Source of the DNA: a bacterium
Lineage (GTDB): Bacteria; Actinomycetota; Acidimicrobiia; UBA5794; ZC4RG35
Direction of reading: 5' to 3'
NCBI GenBank assembly: GCA_028819835.1
Contig: JAPPKR010000017.1
Span: 1 to 11,631, forward strand
Length of the DNA stretch: 11,631 nt
Shown: one piece after another, positions 1-6,437 of the stretch
How the letters are laid out: the number at the start of each line of letters is the position of its first letter
Numbering within the stretch: position 1 is the first letter of the stretch
Translations under genes and position numbers: made by a program
The notes under the pieces: generated by a model
Database searches by the model: none
Told to the model about the DNA's origin: nothing
Seen by the model: the letters and a program-made list of their open reading frames with translations, nothing else

Positions 1-90
1 CGGAGGAGATGGATGAGCCGGAGGAGATGGATGAGCCGGAGGAGATGGATGAGCCGGAGGAGATGGATGAGCCCGAGGAGATGCCGATGG
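1..90 (+). repeat. 18-bp tandem repeat coding an acidic tether
   Basis: The 18-bp unit CGGAGGAGATGGATGAGC occurs four times without a mismatch (1-18, 19-36, 37-54, 55-72) and a fifth, diverged copy follows (73-90). The unit length is a multiple of three, so copy-number changes keep the reading frame. In the frame of the binding-protein gene it encodes repeating Glu-Glu-Met-Asp-Glu-Pro. The array touches the left edge of the window, so the true copy number may be higher. Perfect identity of the copies, with no silent changes, suggests recent expansion by slippage. Confidence 0.95.
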
Positions 91-1892
91 CCGCCACCTA
101 CCGGCTGGGCATATTCTCCGCTCCCACCACCGACAACCCGTGGGCGGCTCTTGACACCGAGGCTGAGATCTGGAACACTTACGTGATTCCGGGTCAGATC
201 TCGCTGTACACCTATCAGGGTCCGACCTACACGGTGGTGCCGGCGCTGGCCTCCGATCCCAGTCCCCCTCAGGTCGAGGCTGATGGCGACGCCTACTCGG
301 TCACCGTGAACCTGCGGTCGGACGTAACCTGGTCGGACGGAACGCCCATCACGGCCCACGACGCGGTGTTCACCTTCAACACCATCAAGAAGTACAACGG
401 TCTGGGTGGCAACTTCGTCAGCATCTGGCCCTTGGCCCGGGACGATGATCCCGCCACCGAGGACGACGAATCGTCCAATGGCGTGTCGTCGGTAGAGGCC
501 TTGGACGACCTGACGGTCAAGATCACCTTCAATTACGAGCCGGGGCTAGCAATCTGGCCGCTTTCCGTGGGTCTGGCAACCATTTTCCAGGAGGCTTTCT
601 GGAGCCCGGTCGTCGATGCTTCCGATGACTTCGAGACTCTTTACGCAGCCTCCGGCTTGGGTGCTCCCAACGCCTCCGCCTTCGACTCCGCTGAGTGGGA
701 ACCGGGCGCCTTCTGGCGCAACGTGGCCCTGGCGGACTACTGGGACGCCGGCAGCCAGTACACGGTTTACAGTTCCGGCGCGGTGGAGTACACCAAGGCC
801 GGCGCCACCGAGAACTGGGGTGGCGATCCCGGTGGAGACGTGGTGGCCGACTACACCGAAGGCCCGTTCGTCGCCGAGAGTCTCTATTCGATCTACACCG
901 ACCAGAACGCTGCGGTACTGGCGCTAACCGAAGGCGAAGTGGACTTCCTGCTGAACCCGCTCGGCTTGCAGGCCGGTCTCCGCAACGAGATCCTGGCTGC
1001 CCCCAGCCTCGAGGTGGCGGTGAGCGATCAGAACGGGATGCGGTATATGGCCTACAACACCCGGAAGTTCCCGATGAACGATCTGGGATTCCGCAAGGCG
1101 CTGGCCTGCATGATCGACAAGGACTTCGTGGCGAACACGGTGCTGGGAGGCACGGCCTACTCGATCAACTCGCTGGTCCCACCCGGCAACGCCTTCTGGT
1201 ACAACCCCGACATCACGGCGCCGTGCGCCGGCCAGAGCACCGCAGAGAGAGTGGCTTCGGCCGTGCAGATATTCAAGGACGCCGGCTGGACCTGGGACGT
1301 GGAGCCGGTCTGGGACGAGGGCAACCGCGACGTGATTCCCAAGGGCGAAGGCCTGCGGGGTCCCGGCGGAGAGACCATCCCTCCGCTCACCCTGCTCGCT
1401 CCCGGACCTGGTTATGACCCGATGAGGGCAACCTATTCGCTGTTCATCGAGGAGTGGGCGACCGATCTGGGCATCCCGCTCTCCGCTGAGCCCACCGGGT
1501 TCTCGGTGATAGTGGACAAGGTGTTCGTCGGCGATCCGCTGCTCTGGGACATTTACATCCTGGGGTGGGGACTCACTCCGTTCCCGGACCACGTGTTCGA
1601 CTTCTTCCGGTCGTCGAACGACTCGGCTCTGGGCGGGTTCAACACCCCCGGATATTCCAATCCCGCCTTCGACGCGCTGGCTGATGAATTCGACCGGGCC
1701 AAGACCCTGGCTGATGCGCGAGACCTGATCCATCAGGCCGACGCCATCATCGCCGAGGACCTGCCCTACGTGACGCTGTTCAACACCCCGTTGATCGAGG
1801 CGTACTCGAACCAGCTCACGTTCCCGTACACGACGATCCTCGACGGTTTGCAAAACGTCGGGGCGTTGACGGGAGTGGTGACGATTGGCTGA
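1..1892 (+). CDS. ABC transporter substrate-binding protein, family 5 (Dpp/Opp class), 5' end outside window
   Basis: Extracellular solute receptor of a peptide/oligopeptide-class ABC importer; it would capture the ligand outside the membrane and hand it to the permeases encoded downstream. The frame is open to the left edge, so the signal peptide and expected lipobox cysteine are not visible. What is visible begins with the acidic Glu-Glu-Met-Asp-Glu-Pro repeats, read here as a tether between lipid anchor and folded domain. Counting from the first in-window ATG (position 9, probably internal), the SBP_bac_5 fold starts near residue 29. It contains the family hallmark WSDGTPITAHDAVFTFN near residue 108, a FRKALACMIDKDFV segment near 360, and a WDIYILGWG segment near 513 followed by a Phe/Asp/Asn-rich stretch. 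About 600 residues of domain is normal for the family. The ligand cannot be read from the sequence: family members bind peptides, nickel, heme or oligosaccharides. Confidence 0.95.
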   Translation, partial: EEMDEPEEMDEPEEMDEPEEMDEPEEMPMAATYRLGIFSAPTTDNPWAALDTEAEIWNTYVIPGQISLYTYQGPTYTVVPALASDPSPPQVEADGDAYSVTVNLRSDVTWSDGTPITAHDAVFTFNTIKKYNGLGGNFVSIWPLARDDDPATEDDESSNGVSSVEALDDLTVKITFNYEPGLAIWPLSVGLATIFQEAFWSPVVDASDDFETLYAASGLGAPNASAFDSAEWEPGAFWRNVALADYWDAGSQYTVYSSGAVEYTKAGATENWGGDPGGDVVADYTEGPFVAESLYSIYTDQNAAVLALTEGEVDFLLNPLGLQAGLRNEILAAPSLEVAVSDQNGMRYMAYNTRKFPMNDLGFRKALACMIDKDFVANTVLGGTAYSINSLVPPGNAFWYNPDITAPCAGQSTAERVASAVQIFKDAGWTWDVEPVWDEGNRDVIPKGEGLRGPGGETIPPLTLLAPGPGYDPMRATYSLFIEEWATDLGIPLSAEPTGFSVIVDKVFVGDPLLWDIYILGWGLTPFPDHVFDFFRSSNDSALGGFNTPGYSNPAFDALADEFDRAKTLADARDLIHQADAIIAEDLPYVTLFNTPLIEAYSNQLTFPYTTILDGLQNVGALTGVVTIG

Positions 1893-1912
1893 TCAATAGC
1901 AAACCAGACTGT

Positions 1913-1955
1913 GGGGGAGCCGTCTCTGATCGGGGCGGCTCCCTCCGGTTCTTTA
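1913..1955 (+). terminator. Hairpin with T-rich tail between binding-protein and permease genes (partial terminator)
   Basis: GGGAGCCG (1915-1922) pairs exactly with CGGCTCCC (1936-1943). One G-T and one G-C pair extend the stem outward, giving about 10 bp with a 13-nt loop. A T-rich stretch (GGTTCTTTA) follows. It starts about 20 nt after the stop codon of the binding-protein gene and lies upstream of the four overlapping transporter genes. A leaky terminator here would give more binding-protein mRNA than permease/ATPase mRNA, a common arrangement in ABC importer operons. The T-tract is short and interrupted, so termination may be weak, or the hairpin may act mainly as a 3'-end stabiliser. 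Confidence 0.5.
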
Positions 1956-1978
1956 CAGCAGAGAGGGAGCAGGAAGTT

Positions 1979-1983
1979 GAAGG
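1979..1983 (+). promoter_or_regulatory. Shine-Dalgarno-like GAAGG deciding a TTG start
   Basis: GAAGG lies 9 nt before the TTG at 1993. This supports the TTG as the start of the first permease, because the resulting N-terminus (Met-Ile-Arg-Tyr-Val-Thr-Arg-Arg-Leu) is the canonical start of DppB/OppB-type permeases. The nearby ATG at 2003 is out of frame. Confidence 0.5.
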
Positions 1984-1992
1984 CATAGGAAC

Positions 1993-3171
1993 TTGATCCG
2001 ATATGTGACGCGCCGGTTGATCCAGATGGTGTTCCTCTTTCTGGTCTTCCTTACGGTGACGTGGTTCCTGCTCTACATCCTTCCGGGAGACTCGGTGGCG
2101 CTGAAATACGCGGGAAACCCCAACATCCCGCCTCAAGCCAGAGAGGTGGCGATGGAACGGCTCGGTCTCGACAAGCCGGTGCTGATCCAGTTCCGCGACT
2201 ACATGTTCAACTTCTTCCAGGGTGACCTGGGAGTCTCTTTCAACCAGTACCCGCGGCCGGTGGTCGACATCATCGGCGAGCGTTTACCTCGCACCTTGGT
2301 GCTGTTCCTGACGGCTCTTGTCACCTACTACTGGGCCGGGTTTGTGGCCGGCAAGTACCTGGCCTGGCGACGCGGGAATCGAGGCGAGATGGCAGTCACC
2401 ATCGGAGGGGTGGGGCTCTATTCGATGTTCCTGCCGTTTTTCGCTTTCATGCTGATTTGGTTCTTCAGCGTCCAACTGGGTTGGCTGCCCATCTCCAAGT
2501 TTCTCGACCCGGAGCAGTGGAGGGATGCGCCTTTCGCGGCGAATCAGGTGTTTATGCGTCTCTTTTGGGTGACTCTGTTAACCGGAATCGCCATGTTCGC
2601 CGCGAGTTTCGCAGGGCATCGGTCCCATAGTCGGGTGCTGGAACGCATCCTTCGGTGGGGGGGCAGCGTTGTGGTGATAGCCGGGTTCCTCTTCTACTGG
2701 TTCGGGACCGAGTCGGGCCAGGGCATGCGGGTCTACGCCGGGGACATCGCCTTTCACATGATCCTTCCCGTGTTGACCCTGACCCTCATTAGCTTCGCCG
2801 GCGTGATGCTCTTGACCCGCAGTTCCATGCTGGAGACGTTGCGGGAGGACTTCATCCTCACCGCCCGGGCCAAGGGACTGCCGGAGGGAATGATCCGGGA
2901 TCGGCACGCGGCGCGGACCGCCCTTCTGCCGGTGGTGACCTCGCTGGTCCTGGCGGTGGCCACCGTGATCGACGGAGGGGTCATCACCGAAGCGGTCTTC
3001 TCCTGGCCGGGCATGGGCGAGATCCTGATCTCATCGGTGCTAAGTGAGGACATTCCGGTGGCGGTTGGGGCCTTTGCCTTCATCGGCGTGTTGGCGCTGA
3101 TCGGGCACTTCGTGGTGGATGTGCTGTACGGGTTGCTCGATCCGCGCATCAGGGTGACCGAACATGGCTGA
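1993..3171 (+). CDS. ABC transporter permease, DppB/OppB type (enlarged)
   Basis: First transmembrane subunit of the importer. The N-terminus MIRYVTRRLIQ plus a hydrophobic helix ending in ILPGD (about residues 10-32) is the family signature. The GDLGVSF region (about residues 73-80) and the loop ETLREDFILTARAKGLPEG (about residues 280-298) are also typical; the latter is the EAA coupling loop that contacts the ATPases. The C-terminus Leu-Leu-Asp-Pro-Arg-Ile-Arg is also standard. The protein has 392 residues against roughly 305-340 usually. The extra length sits between LGWLPIS (about residue 162) and FHMILPVL (about residue 254), where two additional hydrophobic segments can be seen (about 188-206 and 224-238). 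It starts with TTG and overlaps the next gene by 8 nt. The family call is secure; the substrate is unknown. Confidence 0.93.
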   Translation: MIRYVTRRLIQMVFLFLVFLTVTWFLLYILPGDSVALKYAGNPNIPPQAREVAMERLGLDKPVLIQFRDYMFNFFQGDLGVSFNQYPRPVVDIIGERLPRTLVLFLTALVTYYWAGFVAGKYLAWRRGNRGEMAVTIGGVGLYSMFLPFFAFMLIWFFSVQLGWLPISKFLDPEQWRDAPFAANQVFMRLFWVTLLTGIAMFAASFAGHRSHSRVLERILRWGGSVVVIAGFLFYWFGTESGQGMRVYAGDIAFHMILPVLTLTLISFAGVMLLTRSSMLETLREDFILTARAKGLPEGMIRDRHAARTALLPVVTSLVLAVATVIDGGVITEAVFSWPGMGEILISSVLSEDIPVAVGAFAFIGVLALIGHFVVDVLYGLLDPRIRVTEHG

Positions 3172-4285
3172 GATGACGAACCTCCCAGAAGATATGCGGT
3201 CAGAGGATCCACTGGTCTCGGCGGCGATCGGCGGAGAGGTGGATTCCTGGTGGAAGATCCGCCTGGCTCTGATGCGGCGATCTTTCCGGGACAACTGGAA
3301 GATCTTTCGCCGCAACAAGATCGGTGTCTTCGGATTGGTGATAATCGCATTCTGGGGGATCATGGCGGTGATGCCCACCGTGTTCTTCGCCACGGGGTTC
3401 TGGACTCCAGCGGTGTATGACCCGGTCACGGGCCTGGAACTCGATCCACCCACCCGCACGATGACCATGGTGGAACGCATAACCGACCCCAAGACCGAGA
3501 TCGACCAGAGAGCGGTCCTCTTGGACGGACGGATTCCCGACACCCTACGAATAGGCGACACCTTTGAGTTGCCGTTGCAACCGGCGCCTCCCGACGGTCG
3601 GCACTGGCTGGGGACCGATCCGCTGGGTCGCGACATACTGTCGCAGTTGATGCACGGAGCGCGCGCCTCTTTCTTCCTGGGGATCGTGGCGGCGGTGGTG
3701 ACGGTGGTGATCGGAACGACGATCGGGTCGGTGGCGGCCTATTTCGGAGGGATAGTGGACTCTGCCCTGATGCGGCTGGCCGATCTCTTGATAATGATCC
3801 CCGGCGTGGCCCTGCTGATCGTGATCGGGGCGGTCTTCACCTACCAACTGTGGCATCTGGCGGTGGTGATCGGGGTGCTTTCCGGTTTCGGAGGTACGGC
3901 TATCGTTCTCAAGTCGCAGGCTCTGGCTGTGAAGGTCAAGCCGTTCATAGACGCCGCCCGGGTAGCGGGTGGGTCCGCGCGGCACATCATCTTCTATCAC
4001 CTGATCCCCAACGTGATGCCGCTCAGTGTCCTCTACATGATGTTCACTGTGACCGGCGCCATCCAGTCCGAAGCGGTCCTGTCTTTCCTGGGGATCTTCA
4101 ACACCGACACTTCCTGGGGTTTGATGATGAACCTGGCAAGAACCCAGGGATACCTGCTGCAGGTAGCCGACTTCTGGTGGCTGACGATTCCCGCAGGTAT
4201 GGCGGTGACTCTTCTGTCCGGGGCTTTCTTTCTGGTGGGAAGGGGCATGGATGAGATAGTCAACCCGAGGTTGCGCAGGCGATGA
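3164..4285 (+). CDS. ABC transporter permease, DppC/OppC type
   Basis: Second transmembrane subunit of the importer. The ATG lies inside the end of the preceding permease gene (8-nt overlap) and has AGGGTGA at 3151-3157 as a ribosome binding site. About 45 cytoplasmic residues precede the first membrane helix (near residues 51-75), which is introduced by the typical FRRNKIGVFGLVII segment. The motif HWLGTDPLGRDILSQLMHG (about residues 146-164) marks the start of the BPD_transp_1 domain, and VKPFIDAARVAGGSARHIIF is the EAA coupling loop. At 373 residues it is longer than the usual 280-310; the excess is mainly a hydrophilic loop between helix 1 and the GTDPLGRD motif (about residues 80-145). 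The gene ends in an ATGA overlap with the first ATPase gene. Confidence 0.94.
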   Translation: MAEMTNLPEDMRSEDPLVSAAIGGEVDSWWKIRLALMRRSFRDNWKIFRRNKIGVFGLVIIAFWGIMAVMPTVFFATGFWTPAVYDPVTGLELDPPTRTMTMVERITDPKTEIDQRAVLLDGRIPDTLRIGDTFELPLQPAPPDGRHWLGTDPLGRDILSQLMHGARASFFLGIVAAVVTVVIGTTIGSVAAYFGGIVDSALMRLADLLIMIPGVALLIVIGAVFTYQLWHLAVVIGVLSGFGGTAIVLKSQALAVKVKPFIDAARVAGGSARHIIFYHLIPNVMPLSVLYMMFTVTGAIQSEAVLSFLGIFNTDTSWGLMMNLARTQGYLLQVADFWWLTIPAGMAVTLLSGAFFLVGRGMDEIVNPRLRRR

Positions 4286-5313
4286 CCGCCCGGAGGCTGC
4301 CCCTGGAGACGTCCGGCGGTCGCGCGCCATTGCTGGAAGTAAGCGGTCTGGTGATGCGCTATGACACCGACGCCGGGGAGGTCTCCGCGGTGGAGGATGT
4401 GAGCTTTTCACTGGGACGAGGCGAGGCGATGGGCCTGGTCGGGGAGTCGGGATGCGGCAAGACTTCAGTCGCTCTGTCTCTCCTCCGTCTGGCGCCCGAA
4501 AATGCCAGGTACCAATCGGGGTCGGTTCACTGGGAGGGCGTGGATTTGCTGGGTCTCTCCGAGGAGCAAATGAGGCAGCACCGGTGGGCGGAGATCTCGA
4601 TGGTCTTCCAAGGGGCGATGAACGCCTGGAATCCCGTCTACCAGGTGGGGGACCAGATCCGGGAGGCCATGTACCAGCACTTCGATCCCCCACTCAATCC
4701 CAGGGAGATGGACCAGCGGGTTGGGCGCCTTTTCGAACTGGTTGGGCTCGATCCGGCGGTGCAGACCCGTTACCCCCATGAGTTGTCGGGAGGGATGCGC
4801 CAGCGGGCGGTGATCGCCATGGCACTCTCGTGCGAGCCGAAGCTGATCATCGCCGATGAGCCCACCACCGCATTGGATGTGATAGTTCAGGCCCAGATCC
4901 TCGAGGAGTTGAAAGAGATTCAGGAGGACTTGGGGCTGTCGGTGCTGTACATCAGCCACGACATGGCCGTCATCGCCCAGGTGACCGACACGATCGGGGT
5001 CATGTATGCCGGCAAGTTGGTGGAATTCGGATCGACCCGGGATGTCTTCCACCGGCCGCGGCATCCCTACTCGTATCTGCTCCTCTCTTCCATTCCGTCG
5101 GTGACCGGACCTCGTCGGCGCCCGGTCTCCTTGGAGGGGACGCCGCCCAACCTGCTGGCGCCCCCGGCGGGCTGCCGGTTCCATCCCCGCTGTCCTTGGG
5201 CGACCGAGCAGTGTCGCACCGACGAGCCCCCGATGATGCAGATCGGCCCCTCCCAGTGGGCGGCATGTTGGAATTTCGAGCAGGTTCCCGAGATGGGAGA
5301 GCAACTCCCATGA
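4282..5313 (+). CDS. ABC transporter ATP-binding protein, DppD/OppD type
   Basis: First of two nucleotide-binding subunits that power the importer from the cytoplasmic side. Motifs in order: Walker A GESGCGKTS (residues 54-62, Lys60), ABC signature LSGGMRQRA (from about residue 168), Walker B LIIADEP (188-194, catalytic Glu193) and H-loop His226 in YISHDMA. The C-terminus carries the oligopeptide/dipeptide-type extension (oligo_HPY) with GCRFHPRCPWATEQC; in related ATPases this cysteine cluster can bind an iron-sulfur centre. All catalytic residues are intact. The start codon overlaps the permease stop as ATGA, and the stop overlaps the next start the same way, so translational coupling is likely. 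At 343 residues the length is ordinary. Confidence 0.96.
   Translation: MTARRLPLETSGGRAPLLEVSGLVMRYDTDAGEVSAVEDVSFSLGRGEAMGLVGESGCGKTSVALSLLRLAPENARYQSGSVHWEGVDLLGLSEEQMRQHRWAEISMVFQGAMNAWNPVYQVGDQIREAMYQHFDPPLNPREMDQRVGRLFELVGLDPAVQTRYPHELSGGMRQRAVIAMALSCEPKLIIADEPTTALDVIVQAQILEELKEIQEDLGLSVLYISHDMAVIAQVTDTIGVMYAGKLVEFGSTRDVFHRPRHPYSYLLLSSIPSVTGPRRRPVSLEGTPPNLLAPPAGCRFHPRCPWATEQCRTDEPPMMQIGPSQWAACWNFEQVPEMGEQLP
4435..4463 (+). repeat. 29-bp perfect direct repeat shared with the second ATPase gene (copy at 5442-5470)
   Basis: The DNA around the Walker A codons of the two ATPase genes is identical over 29 bases (4435-4463 and 5442-5470). A further 17-base identity lies at 4774-4790 and 5781-5797, just before the ABC signature. 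Protein conservation explains the amino acids. The silent positions also match, which fits shared codon preference or short gene conversion between the paralogues. Confidence 0.8.
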
Positions 5314-6308
5314 GCCTGGTGAGGGTGGAAGGGCTGCGCAAGTTGTTCCCGGTGTCGGCGGGTCTGTTCCGGCGCAGTACGGGATTCGTGCATGCGGTGG
5401 ACAGCGTCGACTTCGAGATCGGGCCGGGGGAGAGTCTGGGGCTGGTCGGGGAGTCGGGATGCGGCAAGACAACCACAGGCCGCATGTTGGTGCGCCTGGA
5501 GCAACCCAACGAGGGCCGGATTCTTCTCAGCCAGCTGGATGGCACGGAGATGGACGTCGTCGATCTCCGCTCCGACCAGCGGACCGGGTTTCGCCGCCAG
5601 GTCCAGATGATCTTCCAGGACCCCTATGAGTCGATCAACCCGCGCCGTACCGTGTACGAGACGATTGCCGAGCCCCTTCTGATCCACCGGATCGGGGATC
5701 TGAGCACCCGGGAAGAACAGATCAGGGACATGCTCCGCAAGGTGGGGTTGGCCCCGCCGGAGTCCTTCATGTTCCGCTTTCCCCATGAGTTGTCGGGTGG
5801 GCAGCGCCAGCGGGTTGCGATAGCCAGGGCCCTGATTCTGCAACCCCGTCTGGTGGTGGCCGACGAGCCGACTTCGATGCTCGACGTCAGTATTCGCATC
5901 TCGATCATGGAGTTGATGTCGCAGTTGGCGAAGGAAATGGGCGTGGCGTATCTGTACATCACCCATGACCTGGCGGTTGCCCGGTACATGTGCGACCGCA
6001 TCGCGGTGATGTACCTGGGGAAGGTGGTGGAGATCGGGGAGACCGAGCAGTTGCTGGCCAACCCGCTCCATCCCTATACGCAGGCGCTCCTCTCGGCCGT
6101 CCCGATCCCCGATCCGGCGCTGCCTCCTCCAGAGGTCCGCATCAAGGGAGGCATCGGCAAGGCGGTCAACCCGGCGCCCGAGTGCAGGTTTGTCGATCGT
6201 TGCCCCCAGGCGGCCGACGTCTGCCGGACCACCCCTCATCCGCCTCTCGAAGACAAGGGCGGCCGGCGGCTCGTCTCCTGTCATCTGGTGGAGGCGTCCC
6301 GGCACTGA
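5310..6308 (+). CDS. ABC transporter ATP-binding protein, DppF/OppF type
   Basis: Second nucleotide-binding subunit, expected to pair with the preceding ATPase. The frame is open from 5196, but the ATG at 5310 is chosen: it forms an ATGA overlap with the upstream stop, is preceded by GGGAGA (5295-5300), and gives the standard N-terminus MSLVRVEGLRKLFPV. The upstream extension would be non-homologous and would overlap the previous gene by more than 110 bp. Motifs: Walker A GESGCGKTT (residues 47-55, Lys53), signature LSGGQRQRVA (from about 161), Walker B LVVADEP (181-187), H-loop His219. The C-terminal oligo_HPY extension has ECRFVDRCPQAADVC. At 332 residues it is of usual length and intact. 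It is the last gene of the transporter operon; no clear terminator follows within 6309-6437. Confidence 0.95.
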   Translation: MSLVRVEGLRKLFPVSAGLFRRSTGFVHAVDSVDFEIGPGESLGLVGESGCGKTTTGRMLVRLEQPNEGRILLSQLDGTEMDVVDLRSDQRTGFRRQVQMIFQDPYESINPRRTVYETIAEPLLIHRIGDLSTREEQIRDMLRKVGLAPPESFMFRFPHELSGGQRQRVAIARALILQPRLVVADEPTSMLDVSIRISIMELMSQLAKEMGVAYLYITHDLAVARYMCDRIAVMYLGKVVEIGETEQLLANPLHPYTQALLSAVPIPDPALPPPEVRIKGGIGKAVNPAPECRFVDRCPQAADVCRTTPHPPLEDKGGRRLVSCHLVEASRH

Positions 6309-6408
6309 TCTCCCGCAGTCGGGCGGATGGTGGGGGGATTCGGGAACCGCGGCATGTGTTTCCGGGTGCCAAACAGTAAGGCGAGATTTGTAGACATTTA
6401 GTGTTGTT

Positions 6409-6431
6409 GGAGGGTGTTTTGTCACACCTCC
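6409..6431 (+). promoter_or_regulatory. Hairpin pairing a GGAGG with a CCTCC just upstream of the nuclease start
   Basis: GGAGGGTGT (6409-6417) can pair with ACACCTCC (6424-6431), with one bulged G and a 6-nt loop, and ends 6 nt before the ATG of the DUF222/HNH gene. The 5' arm resembles a Shine-Dalgarno sequence and the 3' arm resembles the 16S anti-Shine-Dalgarno. The GGAGG is too far upstream (about 24 nt) to serve the 6438 start directly. There is no T-tract, so this is not a standard terminator. It may be a translational control element or a protein-binding palindrome. Confidence 0.4.
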
Positions 6432-6437
6432 TAGGGC

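Noticed and set aside
5196..5309. Upstream in-frame ATG extending the second ATPase by 38 residues
   Set aside because: The extension has no family resemblance and overlaps the previous gene. The ATGA overlap at 5310 gives the canonical N-terminus.
6309..6408. Possible terminator after the transporter operon
   Set aside because: Only 4-bp stems such as CCCG/CGGG were found, without a T-run.
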